DNA from: Heterodera schachtii
Lineage: Eukaryota > Nematoda > Chromadorea > Rhabditida > Heteroderidae
Assembly (NCBI GenBank): GCA_023374025.1
Contig: SIJG01000019.1
Coordinates: 434,864-498,863 of the forward strand
Reading direction: 5' to 3'
DNA length: 64,000 nt
The notes beneath the pieces were generated by a model. The model saw nothing but the letters and a program-made list of their open reading frames with translations. It was not told the DNA's origin and ran no database searches. The stretch's first letter is position 1. Each line of letters begins with the position of its first letter. The position numbers and the translations under genes are program-made. Positions 1 through 11,815 of the stretch are shown here, in pieces.

Positions 1-681
1 AAATTAATAAATTAGAATAACTTTGATCATTAACTGCTATATTAGTTTATCTCGTGTTTTTGTGACATTTCCATAATATTATGTTCATTATCATTTATAT
101 TTTTATTCTTTGGTTTTAATTGTTGGGTAATTAATTTGGTGTAAAAAAATAAATACATATTTTTTATCTTTGATATATTTATATAATTTAAGTTGTATTC
201 GTTTTTCTTTAATGACTTTCCTATTTTATGAGAAAATAATTCTCAATTAAACGATTTGCGATCTATCCAATCTATGAAGTAGAAAACTCTTTACATATAA
301 TTTTAATTTTGTTAAAAAGAAGATTTTATTAATTTTTTCTTACCATTTTTTTTTTAATTGAAAGCTTTTGCTTTTTTTTTATACGTTAAAAAAATTAAAT
401 CTATAAATTGTTCAAGAAATTTTTTTGTTATCTATTATTATTTTCATAAAAATTTTATAATTTTAATCAATTGGTTTTAATAAATTTACAAAAATTGAAA
501 TTTTGTATTATATTATTTTATATTTAGTTCTCAGATTTAAAATTTGATTTTTTATAAGGCTTTCCTTTATTAGTATTTTTATTTTGCATTTATTTATGTG
601 AATTTTTTCATCTAAAAATAATTAATTAATTGCTTAATTGGAGCGGATTTGGTTTAAATTACTTTTTTCGCCATAATTGTA
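1..681. other. A+T-rich intergenic sequence
   Basis: Very A+T-rich sequence with homopolymer runs. I see no exon, RNA gene or repeat in it. The left edge of the tandem duplication follows at about 682. Confidence 0.6.
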
Positions 682-1030
682 AATTAATTTAATATTTTAT
701 TTCATTTTCGTTTTACATTTTTTCATAATAAAATGGAATTCTTGCAAGTTTAAACATAAAATTTAAATATATATATTTTTTAATTTGGTCCTTTTTACGT
801 CATAAATAAAATAAAATCACGTAGTGATGGATTGTTTTTTGTTTGTAGTTAAAATTGTGTACTTTTTTATCCAATCTTCAAAATAAAAGAATTCTTAATT
901 AATTATATATATATAAATTTCCAATTGTTTTTGTAATGCTTTTTTTATTAATTAAATTTTTTATTTTTATAATTTATATAATGAAATTTTAAAATAAATT
1001 CCTTCGATTATTTCTATTAAAAATTTATAA

Positions 1031-1174
1031 TATTTCCAATATATTTGGCATTTAAATTTTATCGAATACACGAATATTAACTGCTTAAGTTGTGCCTTTT
1101 ACTTTTATCAAGTTCATGTTCAGAATATGTCTTTGTCTTTTGAGAATGTTCATCGGATAGTTTTGGAGCATTAA
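1031..1174 (+). other. Exon-like open frame in duplicated block U
   Basis: There is an open frame of 47 codons between stops, without an initial ATG, ending with the residues MSLSFENVHRIVLEH before TAA. The second half has locally higher G+C than its surroundings. It recurs unchanged in copy 2 at about 3886-4029. I do not recognise the peptide. It could be an exon, a gene remnant or chance. Confidence 0.2.
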
Positions 1175-1984
1175 GTATGGACGAAAAAATATACCTTTTT
1201 GAAAATTATTTAATTATTTTCTGATATTTGCTCAAAGACATATAAAAAATTTCTAATATATTATGTGCGTTTTTAATACTATTGAAGGAATTCTATGCTT
1301 TTTTTTTTGAAATATTTAAAAATTTGATTAAAATTATTTTCTAATTTAAATAATATTTTGCGCTTGTTGAAACATGTACAATTTTGAAATTTTTCATTTT
1401 TCAATGCATATTATGTATGTTTAATGTTTTTATAATTTTATATTAATTAAGAGCTTTTTGTTCCATATAAATTTTTTTATTATTGTAAATTTAAGATTCC
1501 AAGTCACAAATTCTGTATTTCTTAGTGTTGAATGGGACTCAAATCGGCCGATGATGCCCATAGCATTTAATTTTCTACAGCTCTTTCAATTATTTAATAA
1601 TGTATTTTATGTTTTTCTCACTTTTTTTACTGTTCACATTTTGTTTTTAAATTATCGTTCATTTTACTTTATCTAATGAATTCGTCGTTTAAAAGCTTTT
1701 ACATATTTCTATTTGGATTCTTGCGTAAATTGATTTTGATTTTTTTAATTTTTAAACCTTTTTAATTTATTGTAACCTTCTTTTATAATATTTTATCGTG
1801 TTTATATTCAATCTTTTAAATTTACTTTTGAAAATAACTATTTTTAATTCATAGCAAAATTTACTATATTGTCATAAGACTGATAAACTTATTTATTATT
1901 ATGTAAAATTTTAATTTTTTTAATAATTTTCGATTTTCTTTATTAATATATTAATTATCACGCCCAGTGAAAAAACCTCAAAAG

Positions 1985-2071
1985 ATGGTAAAAATGGATG
2001 GCAATATTGGCTATAAATTATTTTATGAAGCCACTAAAAATAGAAATTTGGAGTATTCGCCTGTCCCATAG
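1985..2071 (+). other. 28-codon ORF, frameshifted in the second copy
   Basis: ATG at 1985 opens a frame that contains YKLFYEATKNRNLEYSPVP and ends with TAG. In copy 2 (ATG at 4841) a net 4-base insertion right after the ATG shifts the frame and creates a GTAAGAG donor-like sequence. Either one copy is broken or the region is not coding. The product is not recognised. Confidence 0.2.
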
Positions 2072-2096
2072 GTTTTTAAAAATTTAACTTTTTTAA

Positions 2097-2258
2097 TTTT
2101 GTATAAAAAAATCAGCATTTCTATATTTAATCGCAATTATTTTAAATTTAAAAGCGATTTTTATTCATAAACCATTTGAAGAATTTAAAAAGTTATTTCC
2201 CAACGCAAGAGTAAATGGCAAATACTTACCACAATTCGATTTGCCAAAAAATATTTAA
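2097..2258 (+). other. Exon-like open frame ending in LPQFDLPKNI
   Basis: An open frame of 53 codons includes HKPFEEFKKLF and ends with LPQFDLPKNI before TAA. It has no ATG. In copy 1 it spans the U/V junction, whereas in copy 2 (around 6069-6184) its 5' part is replaced by the extra block. The composition of the last 30 codons is protein-like. I cannot name a family. Confidence 0.25.
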
Positions 2259-2360
2259 AGAGTTATTGAGAAATTATTCACTATTTAAATTTATTATATA
2301 AATTTCGCCAAAGCGAGTTAAAAAAAATTTAACGGATTCTAATATTTATTACATTGCCAG

Positions 2361-2434
2361 CATCGACGGACAATAAAGGGAGCGATCCTACGAAAATGGA
2401 TGGCATCCAGAAACAGCAGCAGTTGAATGAATGA
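2361..2434 (+). other. Exon-like island behind an AG acceptor
   Basis: A G+C-richer island starts just after the acceptor-like ATTGCCAG. It encodes GSDPTKMDGIQKQQQLNE in frame and ends with TGA. An exact copy lies at 6287-6360. It may be a terminal exon of an unrecognised gene shared by both duplication units. Confidence 0.25.
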
Positions 2435-3138
2435 AATAAAAAAAATAATTTAATATTAGCCATAAAAAATGAATGAAAAAATAAATCTTTTACAGCCAAA
2501 AAAAAATGTTATATTTATTTGATTTGCTTTTAAAAGTTACAAACGTTTTCGCTACCTGATCTTTTATTGTAAAATTTTAAATATTTAAACGTTAATTTGT
2601 TTAAAAAAAAATGAGCAAGATAAGCTTATTATTTATAAATAAATTAAAAATTATTCCTGACAAGAATAAAGAAGAAAAATATAATAATAATACGGCAAAA
2701 TTTTATTTTTTCATAATTAATTAAGTGAGAATTAAAAAAAGAATAAAGTCAATATTAATTTAATCAAAAGACCTAAAGACTTATTAGTAAATAGGATAAC
2801 CTGAATATATATAAATTTATATTAAATTAATAAATTTAAAAAATCTGCTATTTTAATTGGAACACATAAAATTGTATAAATTTGCAAGAATTTTTTGTAC
2901 GGCAGCGACCGACGAGGAATGACTTTTCTCTTCAGAATTTATTTATTTTTATTAATATTATATTGTAAAACCAAAGTTACAAGAAAAATAAGCGACCGGC
3001 ATCAATGATGCATGCAATGCCAAATAAATTTTAATTTAAATAAATAAGAATTAAACAATATCCTAAGTTCAGTGTTCGGTTAAACTTATACTCTTGATCC
3101 CCAAAAATTTTATAATAAGTTGCCAATTTCTTGGCACA

Positions 3139-3258
3139 ATGGCTCGAAAAGGAGTCTCTTTATCATTTTTAATAAATAGATTAATTCTACAAATTTGTAT
3201 ATCTTCATTTAAACTAAAAAAATTAATCTATAAAATAATAAAAACTGTGAATAAATAA
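3139..3258 (+). other. 39-codon ORF (MARKGVSLSF), duplicated at 7065
   Basis: ATG opens a 39-residue frame starting MARKGVSLSFLINRLILQIC, which is basic then hydrophobic, and ending in a Lys-rich tail. The copy at 7065-7184 is identical. Its size is within chance for this composition, so it is listed only as a possible membrane or signal-bearing peptide. Confidence 0.15.
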
Positions 3259-3287
3259 ATCTCAAATAAAAATTTTTTAACATCAAT

Positions 3288-3542
3288 ATGCCATACAACT
3301 GTTACTCAATTAAAATGAACTATTTTACTTCACTTTATATTGAAATGGTTCAATTTTCAAATTTATTAATTTTTTATTGCTTTAGGAGCGACCCAAATGT
3401 GACATTTAATATAAATGATAGAAATGAGGAACAGCATAATGAACTTGAGTCAACAACACCGGGCGTTCAGCAGTCCGTTTTCGACAACACCAGCCGCAGC
3501 ACAACGATTTTATTAAATATAGACAAAATAGAAAACAATTAA
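3288..3542 (+). CDS. Hypothetical protein or terminal exon, duplication copy 1
   Basis: An ATG-initiated frame of 84 codons. The first 32 codons are A+T-rich. At 3381-3385 there is a good splice-acceptor shape (TATTGCTTTAG). From 3386 the G+C content rises and the frame reads like real protein: SDPNVTFNINDRNEEQHNEL, then a Ser/Thr-rich stretch with TTPGVQQSVFDNTSRSTT. I read this as a terminal exon (3386-3542) rather than a full ORF. The last two codons come from the duplication junction; the other copy ends ENNMS. No family is recognised. A Ser/Thr/Asn-rich tail is consistent with a low-complexity protein end. Confidence 0.35.
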   Translation: MPYNCYSIKMNYFTSLYIEMVQFSNLLIFYCFRSDPNVTFNINDRNEEQHNELESTTPGVQQSVFDNTSRSTTILLNIDKIENN

Positions 3543-6500
3543 TTTAATATTTTATTTCATTTTCGTTTTACATTTTTTCATAATAAAATGGAATTCTTGC
3601 AAGTTTAAACATAAAATTTAAATATATATATTTTTTAATTTGGTCCTTTTTACGTCATAAATAAAATAAAATCACGTAGTGATGGATTGTTTTTTGTTTG
3701 TAGTTAAAATTGTGTACTTTTTTATCCAATCTTCAAAATAAAAGAATTCTTAATTAATTATATATATATAAATTTCCAATTGTTTTTGTAATGCTTTTTT
3801 TATTAATTAAATTTTTTATATTTATAATTTATATAATGAAATTTTAAAATAAATTCCTTCGATTATTTCTATTAAAAATTTATAATATTTCCAATATATT
3901 TGGCATTTAAATTTTATCGAATACACGAATATTAACTGCTTAAGTTGTGCCTTTTACTTTTATCAAGTTCATGTTCAGAATATGTCTTTGTCTTTTGAGA
4001 ATGTTCATCGGATAGTTTTGGAGCATTAAGTATGGACGAAAAAATATACCTTTTTGAAAATTATTTAATTATTTTCTGATATTTGCTCAAAGACATATAA
4101 AAAATTTCTAATATATTATGTGCGTTTTTAATACTATTGAAGGAATTCTATGCTTTTTTTTTTGAAATATTTAAAAATTTGATTAAAATTATTTTCTAAT
4201 TTAAATAATATTTTGCGCTTGTTGAAACATGTACAATTTTGAAATTTTTCATTTTTCAATGCATATTATTTATGTTTAATGTTTTTATAATTTTATATTA
4301 ATTAAGAGCTTTTTGTTCCATATAAATTTTTTTTATTATTGTAAATTTAAGATTCCAAGTCACAAATTCTGTATTTCTTAGTGTTGAATGGGACTCAAAT
4401 CGGCCGATGATGCCCATAGCATTTAATTTTCTACAGCTCTTTCAATTATTTAATAATGTATTTTATGTTTTTCTCACTTTTTTTACTGTTCACATTTTGT
4501 TTTTAAATTATCGTTCATTTTACTTTATCTAATGAATTCGTCGTTTAAAAGCTTTTACATATTTCTATTTGGATTCTTGCGTAAATTGATTTTGATTTTT
4601 TTAATTTTTAAACCTTTTTAATTTATTGTAACCTTCTTTTATAATATTTTATCGTGTTTATATTCAATCTTTTAAATTTACTTTTGAAAATAACTATTTT
4701 TAATTCATAGCAAAATTTACTATATTGTCATAAGACTGATAAACTTATTTATTATTATGTAAAATTTTAATTTTTTTAATAATTTTCGATTTTCTTTATT
4801 AATATATTAATTATCACGCCCAGTGAAAAAACCTCAAAAGATGGTAAGAGTAAATGGATGGCAATATTGGCTATAAATTATTTTATGAAGCCACTAAAAA
4901 TAGAAATTTGGAGTATTCGCCTGTCCCATAGGTTTTTAAAAATTTAACTTTTTTAATTTTGTATAAAAAAATCAGCATTTCTATATTTAATCGCAATTAT
5001 TTGATTTTTATAATAATATTTTTTACGCGAATAGTCAATTAACAACTTTAATATTAAAATTTTGGATTGATCAGATCTTCTTGCTCATATAAGTTGTTTC
5101 CTTATCGATGTCCCAACCTTTTAGTTGAATGTTTTTTTTTCCAATGTAAATTTTCGCTTAATTATTAAAGTGTTAAAATTTATTAATTCCTTACTATAAA
5201 TTATATGAATTTTAAGACAAAGTACCAATAAATTAAAGCGCAATAAACAGATATTTTTTCAGAAAAATAATTACCAACTGTTAACTATGCAGAAAATTTT
5301 TTTTAATTTGTTTATTTATCATTTGACTGTACAAAATTTTACTAGATAACTAAATTACAATTTTAATTTCATCCGTTTTAACAAATCCATCCAATAGTTT
5401 TTCATTTTTACCATCAATTTATGAAGCAAATTACTTTAATCACCATTGCTGCCATTTTGTCTTTTAACTTTAAAAGACTAAGTGAAGAATGAAGAATGGA
5501 GTGGATAGATGGGTGACTGACAACGTAAAGTCGTGAGCTGGGTGAAATGGACGGAAGAGAATGGGATATAAAATTTTGTATCTCAATCGTTTATTAAAAT
5601 TAATTCTAGTTATTAATGTGACAGAGTGCTTTCTATAATTTTTTCATGCAAATATTAGTTAGTAATAAAAATAAAATAAATAAATTTCCTTAGACACATT
5701 GAAATATAAAAAAATGCAGAATAGCACCAGCGAATTTTCAAGGCAATTCATTTAAATTATATGTGTTTAAGGGACATCATAAAATATGAATACATTAATT
5801 TTGGCAATTAATGCCGATGTGAATTGAGCAATGATAAACTTATTGACAAAAAATTAAAAAAATTTCATAATCATAGATAGGCAATTTAAATTCCTTATTG
5901 AAAATGCAAATCTAAGAAGATAATCAATAAAATAAAAATCCTCTATAATTTTAGCTAAATTTAAAAAAATTTTGAGTAATATTTCCATGTACAATATTCT
6001 GATACTAATTAAATAAATTTGGTAAAAAAGCAGTAAAATAATTAAAGGACAGATAATAAGATAAGAAATAAATTTAAAAGCGATTTTTATTCATAAACCA
6101 TTTGAAGAATTTAAAAAGTTATTTCCCAACGCAAGAGTAAATGGCAAATACTTACCACAATTCGATTTGCCAAAAAATATTTAAAGAGTTATTGAGAAAT
6201 TATTCACTATTTAAATTTATTATATAAATTTCGCCAAAGCGAGTTAAAAAAAATTTAACGGATTCTAATATTTATTACATTGCCAGCATCGACGGACAAT
6301 AAAGGGAGCGATCCTACGAAAATGGATGGCATCCAGAAACAGCAGCAGTTGAATGAATGAAATAAAAAAAATAATTTAATATTAGCCATAAAAAATGAAT
6401 GAAAAAATAAATCTTTTACAGCCAAAAAAAAATGTTATATTTATTTGATTTGCTTTTAAAAGTTACAAACGTTTTCGCTACCTGATCTTTTATTGTAAAA

Positions 6501-7465
6501 TTTTAAATATTTAAACGTTAATTTGTTTAAAAAAAAATGAGCAAGATAAGCTTATTATTTATAAATAAATTAAAAATTATTCCTGACAAGAATAAAGAAG
6601 AAAAATATAATAATAATACGGCAAAATTTTATTTTTTCATAATTAATTAAGTGAGAATTAAAAAAAGAATAAAGTCAATATTAATTTAATCAAAAGACCT
6701 AAAGACTTATTAGTAAATAGGATAACCTGAATATATATAAATTTATATTAAATTAATAAATTTAAAAAATCTGCTATTTTAATTGGAACACATAAAATTG
6801 TATAAATTTGCAAGAATTTTTTGTACGGCAGCGACCGACGAGGAATGACTTTTCTCTTCAGAATTTATTTATTTTTATTAATATTATATTGTAAAACCAA
6901 AGTTACAAGAAAAATAAGCGACCGGCATCAATGATGCATGCAATGCCAAATAAATTTTAATTTAAATAAATAAGAATTAAACAATATCCTAAGTTCAGTG
7001 TTCGGTTAAACTTATACTCTTGATCCCCAAAAATTTTATAATAAGTTGCCAATTTCTTGGCACAATGGCTCGAAAAGGAGTCTCTTTATCATTTTTAATA
7101 AATAGATTAATTCTACAAATTTGTATATCTTCATTTAAACTAAAAAAATTAATCTATAAAATAATAAAAACTGTGAATAAATAAATCTCAAATAAAAATT
7201 TTTTAACATCAATATGCCATACAACTGTTACTCAATTAAAATGAACTATTTTACTTCACTTTATATTGAAATGGTTCAATTTTCAAATTTATTAATTTTT
7301 TATTGCTTTAGGAGCGACCCAAATGTGACATTTAATATAAATGATAGAAATGAGGAACAGCATAATGAACTTGAGTCAACAACACCGGGCGTTCAGCAGT
7401 CCGTTTTCGACAACACCAGCCGCAGCACAACGATTTTATTAAATATAGACAAAATAGAAAACAAT
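3537..7465. repeat. Tandem duplication, copy 2 (long form with extra block)
   Basis: This second copy carries U at 3537-5002, an extra 1,066-bp block at 5003-6068, and V at 6069-7465. Its right edge passes into unique sequence at 7466. It differs from copy 1 by the extra block, single T/A and G/T substitutions in U, a one-base T-run difference near 4327 and a net 4-base insertion near 4847 that changes the frame of a short ORF. Confidence 0.9.
5003..6068. other. 1,066-bp block present only in duplication copy 2
   Basis: Both flanks match copy 1 exactly up to a single junction (2142/2143), with no overlap. There is therefore no target-site duplication, and I see no terminal inverted repeats. 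A clean deletion from copy 1 explains this better than a transposon insertion. Inside, around 5480-5570, G+C is locally higher, but I found no convincing coding frame. Confidence 0.7.
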
Positions 7466-7474
7466 ATGTCTTAA
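7214..7474 (+). CDS. Hypothetical protein or terminal exon, duplication copy 2
   Basis: This is an identical copy of the 3288 frame over 84 codons, with its natural end (ENNMS, TAA) in unique sequence. The exon-like part begins after the acceptor at about 7311. Because the right boundary lies outside the duplicated block, this copy has the ancestral 3' end and the other copy was truncated by the duplication junction. The function is unknown. Confidence 0.35.
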   Translation: MPYNCYSIKMNYFTSLYIEMVQFSNLLIFYCFRSDPNVTFNINDRNEEQHNELESTTPGVQQSVFDNTSRSTTILLNIDKIENNMS

Positions 7475-8218
7475 ACAAATAGTAATAAGAGATAAAAACA
7501 TTATTCAATTTAATGCTTTTAATTTCTTTTCGAACATCCAAATCTGCTTGTTTGGGCAAATATTATTTCTATCACAAAGTTATTTTATTATTTCAGATTA
7601 TTTTACTTTAAAACTAAAATATTATACTGCAGATTTAAAAAATAATTAATTGCAGTGAATGTACTTAAATAAAAAATACAACCAACAATTACAACGGCAC
7701 AATAATTAACAATATTCTTTATTTAAATATAAATAATAAATTTATAAGCAAACATTGTGACAAATAACACAAAATTGGAAGAATAGCTTATTGAAACCTT
7801 AATATTGTAAAAAAAGCAAAATAAATGCTCGATTATTTATAAAAATGTTTTTCAATTCACTTTAATTCAAAAGTGACACCTAAAATTAACAATAAGCTAA
7901 TTAAAGCAATAATCTGACAGTACTCAGTTAATTGTTTTTGCAGTTGGCCAGGTTAATGAAAAAAAAGTAATATACCTACTTAAACAAATATAATTAAAAT
8001 AAAGTAACAATTTTATAACTACTACCTAAGCTTGCAGCTTATTCAAAAACAGTTTGTGAGAACAATATGTTCCTTTATAAGCTTAAACTATAATATTCAT
8101 AATTTTTAAAAGAACCAAAATATTTTAAAAACCCAATCGATTAATAAATAAGAAAATTAATTAATTGAATTAAAGCTTTTAAAAAAGAATTTATGGTTCT
8201 AAATATAAAAATTAGTAA
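7475..8218. other. A+T-rich intergenic sequence
   Basis: No coding, RNA or repeat signal that I can support. Confidence 0.5.
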
Positions 8219-8240
8219 AATATATCTAAAAAAAATTTAG

Positions 8241-8301
8241 CAATTTGTTTGGTGGAGATAAACGTTACGCCTCCATCTTGGAGAAGTGGAATGCGAACTA
8301 G
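8241..8301 (+). other. Exon-like island (GGDKRYASILEKWNAN)
   Basis: After the acceptor-like AAATTTAG, a G+C-richer stretch encodes NLFGGDKRYASILEKWNAN and ends in TAG. A second frame over the same bases is also open (8219-8338), so the frame is uncertain. It could be a lone terminal exon or a gene remnant. I do not recognise it. Confidence 0.25.
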
Positions 8302-8338
8302 AATAAACGAAATGAAAGTTGAATTCATCTAATAGGCT

Positions 8339-10508
8339 GTGAAATTAAATTATTAATTAAAAATGGAAATTTTAATAACAAAAAGATTAAATATTTGACA
8401 AATCTAATTTATAACATTTAAGGCCAATATTTACAAATAGTATAATTCTGTATATCTATTTATAATAAATCCAAAATCGCAAATTTAATAAATTTATGTG
8501 ATTTCAAGAAACATATTAATCGAAATTAAATATAAACATTTATAATTATACAGTACTTTCCACATAACAACATCATGTTCAACAAAAATAATTTCATACG
8601 CATTGTTTGGTAAAATAGTGAGCAGACAAAATCAAAACAAATTTATATAAAAAATACGTTAATAAAAACGTAATAGAGTTACAATGATCATATTTTCTAA
8701 GTAAATTAAAAAGATAAAATTATTCAAAAAAATATAAATGAAAATTTCATACGAAATACTTGCAAACTTTTATGAAAAAATTATGAATTAATTTAGTTTA
8801 TTAAATAAAATGGTAAACACAATGGCTTATTGTTATTGAGTTAAATAAATTGTATAAATATTCCAATGTTTTAACATTATGGGAAAATGATTAAGTTTGG
8901 ATCATACATTTTTCTTAAAAATTTAATTTTTTAGTTAAAGCATTATTATTATATGAATTGAATTGATAAAAATTTTTTTGATTTGTAATATTTTTTTTTC
9001 GAATTTTATTTTACAACTTGTTTCTTAAAGAATTTATTTTAAATTTAACGTTTAATTAATGATGTTTTATTGCCAAATCTTTTTTTTCGTTGTTTTTGAA
9101 GTAAATTTATGTACAAATTAAATTACTCTAAAGGTCCCATTAACAACATCAAATTTAAATTATCTTAAAATTATTGCAATAATCGAACAAATTAATACAA
9201 TTTGAGATAAATAAGCATTATTAAATAATCATTCTCTATATAAAGTTATTTTGAAAAAAAAAATGTCCAAAATATGCTATTTTCAGACGAAATTGAACAG
9301 TTACCAAAATAATTAATGAAAATAAATAATGAAACAATACGAATTTTAAAAAATAAAAACAAATCATGGTTTTCTTATAAATATAAAATTAAATTTCTGC
9401 AATGGGAAATGACAAAAATCTACGTTCTACCATCATGAATTTTATAAAGTTCTAAAATTAAAAAATATATTTAAAAAATAAGTATTTATAAATGTTAAAT
9501 GATTAAAGTAAATTAATGAAAATCTTATTTCTTCCAAAAAGAAATTTATTTTTAGAGTGAAATTATTTTTTAAATAATTATTGTTTATCTTATAAAATTT
9601 TTATTCCTCCGTTTCAAATAATGATAATGATTATTAAATTCACATTATTATCCGTTAATGCAATTTTCTGTGACTGCAATTAAAAATTATAGACAATGGA
9701 ATTATGAAACAATCAGTAACGTAAAAACCATATAATATTAGTTGAATTAGTAATTAATCAACAAATAGTAGTATAAAAAGAAATTTCGTTGTGATAAATT
9801 TGTGAAATTAAAATATTTGGTTAGGGAATTGTAAAATTCGAAATCGAACGCTCATTGATAATTACATTTATTTGTTTTTTTAACAATGTAATTATTATAT
9901 ATTTGAATTATCAAAATGTAATAATTATACCAAGAAATATTCCAAAAATTTTTAATTAATTTATAAATATTTTTACAATTTAAAAGAGAGAATAATGTAA
10001 AGAATTAATTAATTTAAATTAAAATCAATATTGTAAAAAATAACTAGCGTTATCGAGGAAACTCTTTGTTCTAAATGAAGGCAAGAAAAATATATTCCTA
10101 TTTTTAGAAAATATATTTGTAATGAAATAATTAAATTATGTCATTAATAAGTAATTGATTTATGACACTAATTATTTAGAGGTTAACATATATAAAAAAC
10201 AAAATTTTGCGATTGAAATTAACATGACATAAAAAAATTAAATTTGAAAATAAAATATATGACTAAAAAACTTATTTTTAAATATACAAAAGTTAGTAAA
10301 AATTTACAAAAATGGAACTAAACAAAAAAAAATATATAAATATTGCGTTCCCTCACAGCTGAAGATATCTGCTCATACGAACCAATATTGTTTGTTAAAT
10401 AAAAATAATTTATTATAAAAATAAATTAATTAACCGAAATATGGAATAAAGCACAATTGCAAGAATAAAACTAATAAATATTCTTTCACTTGGTTCATTA
10501 AGAAAAAA
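8339..10508. other. A+T-rich intergenic sequence
   Basis: Mostly A+T desert. The only irregularity is a small G+C-richer patch at 10346-10385 with open frames and no start codon. Nothing further can be supported. Confidence 0.5.
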
Positions 10509-10803
10509 ATGTTCATTTGCCGTTCTCTACTGTCGACAAGCTTTTACGAAATAAAATTTTTAAAAAATGGTCCCGGAATTGCTTTTTTTTTGTTCGGTCC
10601 CTATCCCAAAAAAATTTTATAAATTGCCAAATCAATCGGATAAAGTAAAGAAGCATTTCAAATTCAAAATCTGTACCAAAAATTTTCAAATGCTAATAAA
10701 CTATATCAGCTTCTTTTTCCCTCAACAAAACTTTGGGCAAATGACAATGTGTTTAATATTAGTTAAAATATTTATTTTATTTTATTTACAAAAAACAAAC
10801 TGA
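10509..10803 (+). other. Two overlapping small ORFs of doubtful coding value
   Basis: ATG at 10509 opens a 37-residue frame (MFICRSLLSTSFYEIKF...). ATG at 10567 opens a 78-residue frame starting MVPELLFFCSVPIPKK and ending with a hydrophobic stretch MCLILVKIFILFYL. Both lie in sequence slightly richer in G+C than the surroundings, and they use different frames. At this base composition ORFs of this size occur by chance. I cannot tell whether either is real. Confidence 0.2.
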
Positions 10804-10943
10804 AAATTTTGGTATTATAAATTTTGTGATAAATAATTAATTTTAGTATAAAAGCTAAAAATGTAATGCTAAATTGAATAATAATAAACATTAAAAAGAC
10901 CTTGCGCGGCTTCCTTAATCGTTGCGTGTACCGGAACATGCGT

Positions 10944-11160
10944 GGCTCCCCCACCTTCCCCCACGCCCTTACTCACGCCCCCCTCCCTTCCGCACCTCCT
11001 CCCCCCCACCCCCCCCCCTCCCATCTCCCCCCCTCCACCCTCCCCCCTCTCCCCCCCCCTCCCTCCTCCCCCCTTCCTCTCCCCGCGTCCCCCCCCCCCC
11101 CTCCCCCCCCCCCCCCCCCTCCCATCTCCCCCCCCGCCCTCGCCCCTCCACTCTCCCTCC
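10944..11160. repeat. C-rich low-complexity tract
   Basis: A stretch of more than 200 bases consists mostly of runs of C broken by T, A or G. It yields proline-rich and glycine-rich frames on the two strands that are translation artefacts. It sits at the left end of a repeat cluster running to about 12340 and stands out sharply from the A+T-rich flanks. Confidence 0.9.
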
Positions 11161-11739
11161 TGATTACATATTCGTGATCAGCGGGCCAAATAGGCCCTGA
11201 AGACATGTTTTTATAAGATTTTTGTCGAAAAAATTTACCACTCAAAAATCCTGGTCACCCCCCTTTGGTCCCGAGTCCAAAAATCACTTTTATTTAAATA
11301 ACTTTTTTTAAAAAAGAGATAAAAATATGAAATAAATACCGGCTTGTAGAGCAAAAAATTGCGGATTTTAACAATATTTTCTTATACCTTAGCGCCTTTT
11401 TTTGAATGAGTTATTAATTTTTTAGTGAAAAATCGAATTTTTCAGCTTTTTCAGGAATAACTTTTTTCATTTTCTTTTTAGAAAAAGGCAATGAAAAAGA
11501 TAAAATTCTCCTGATTTTTCTGCATTTTTTCATTATTTATTCATTCCAAAAAACCTATTTTAAACCGAGTTATGAATTTTTGAAAATCCCCCAAATTTCC
11601 CTTGGACAAAAAATGAAAATTTCAAACTCAGCCAATTTCGGTCAAATAAAAAATTTAAAAAATTGAAAAAAATATAGAAAAATTTTAAAAAATATTTCCA
11701 ACCCCTTAGAACATCGTTACACGTCAAAAAAAATCATCC

Positions 11740-11815
11740 ACACACCATGGGATTCGAACCCGCGCCCCCCTCCCCCGGAGCCCCCAGCACATACCACTCG
11801 GCCACCCACTTAAGT
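11740..11815 (-). pseudogene. tRNA-like segment (tRNA pseudogene or SINE head)
   Basis: On the minus strand there is a box A-like TGGCCGAGTGG (11794-11804) and a perfect box B GGTTCGAATCC (within 11749-11761), spaced as in an intron-free tRNA. The T stem pairs at about four of five positions. The acceptor stem pairs poorly and the anticodon arm is replaced by G-rich sequence, so a functional tRNA is unlikely. A tRNA-derived SINE fits the repeat context. Confidence 0.55.

Larger units (their letters stand above)
682..3539. repeat. Tandem duplication, copy 1 (short form)
   Basis: This copy is made of block U (682-2142) joined directly to block V (2143-3539). U recurs at 3537-5002 and V at 6069-7465. 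V keeps a constant offset of 3926 bases and I saw no mismatch in about 1.4 kb. U differs by two substitutions and two small indels in about 1.46 kb. The junction between the copies shares only the trinucleotide AAT, which fits a microhomology-mediated tandem duplication. Such similarity is also what two alleles placed in tandem by an assembler would show. Confidence 0.9.

Noticed and set aside
1458..1676. 72-codon ORF in block U
   Set aside because: It has no ATG at its start and is Phe-rich from T runs. In the second copy a one-base change in the T run disrupts the frame.
2228..2238. ATACTTACC resembling the 5' end of U1 snRNA
   Set aside because: The following bases do not match U1, and there is no Sm site or stem structure nearby.
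5003..6068. Transposon insertion in duplication copy 2
   Set aside because: There are no terminal inverted repeats and no target-site duplication; the borders align without overlap.
10902..11245. Overlapping proline-rich (plus) and glycine-rich (minus) ORFs
   Set aside because: They are translations of a C-homopolymer tract in several frames at once; there is no codon structure.
11740..11815. Functional tRNA gene
   Set aside because: Boxes A and B are present but the acceptor stem and anticodon arm do not fold properly.
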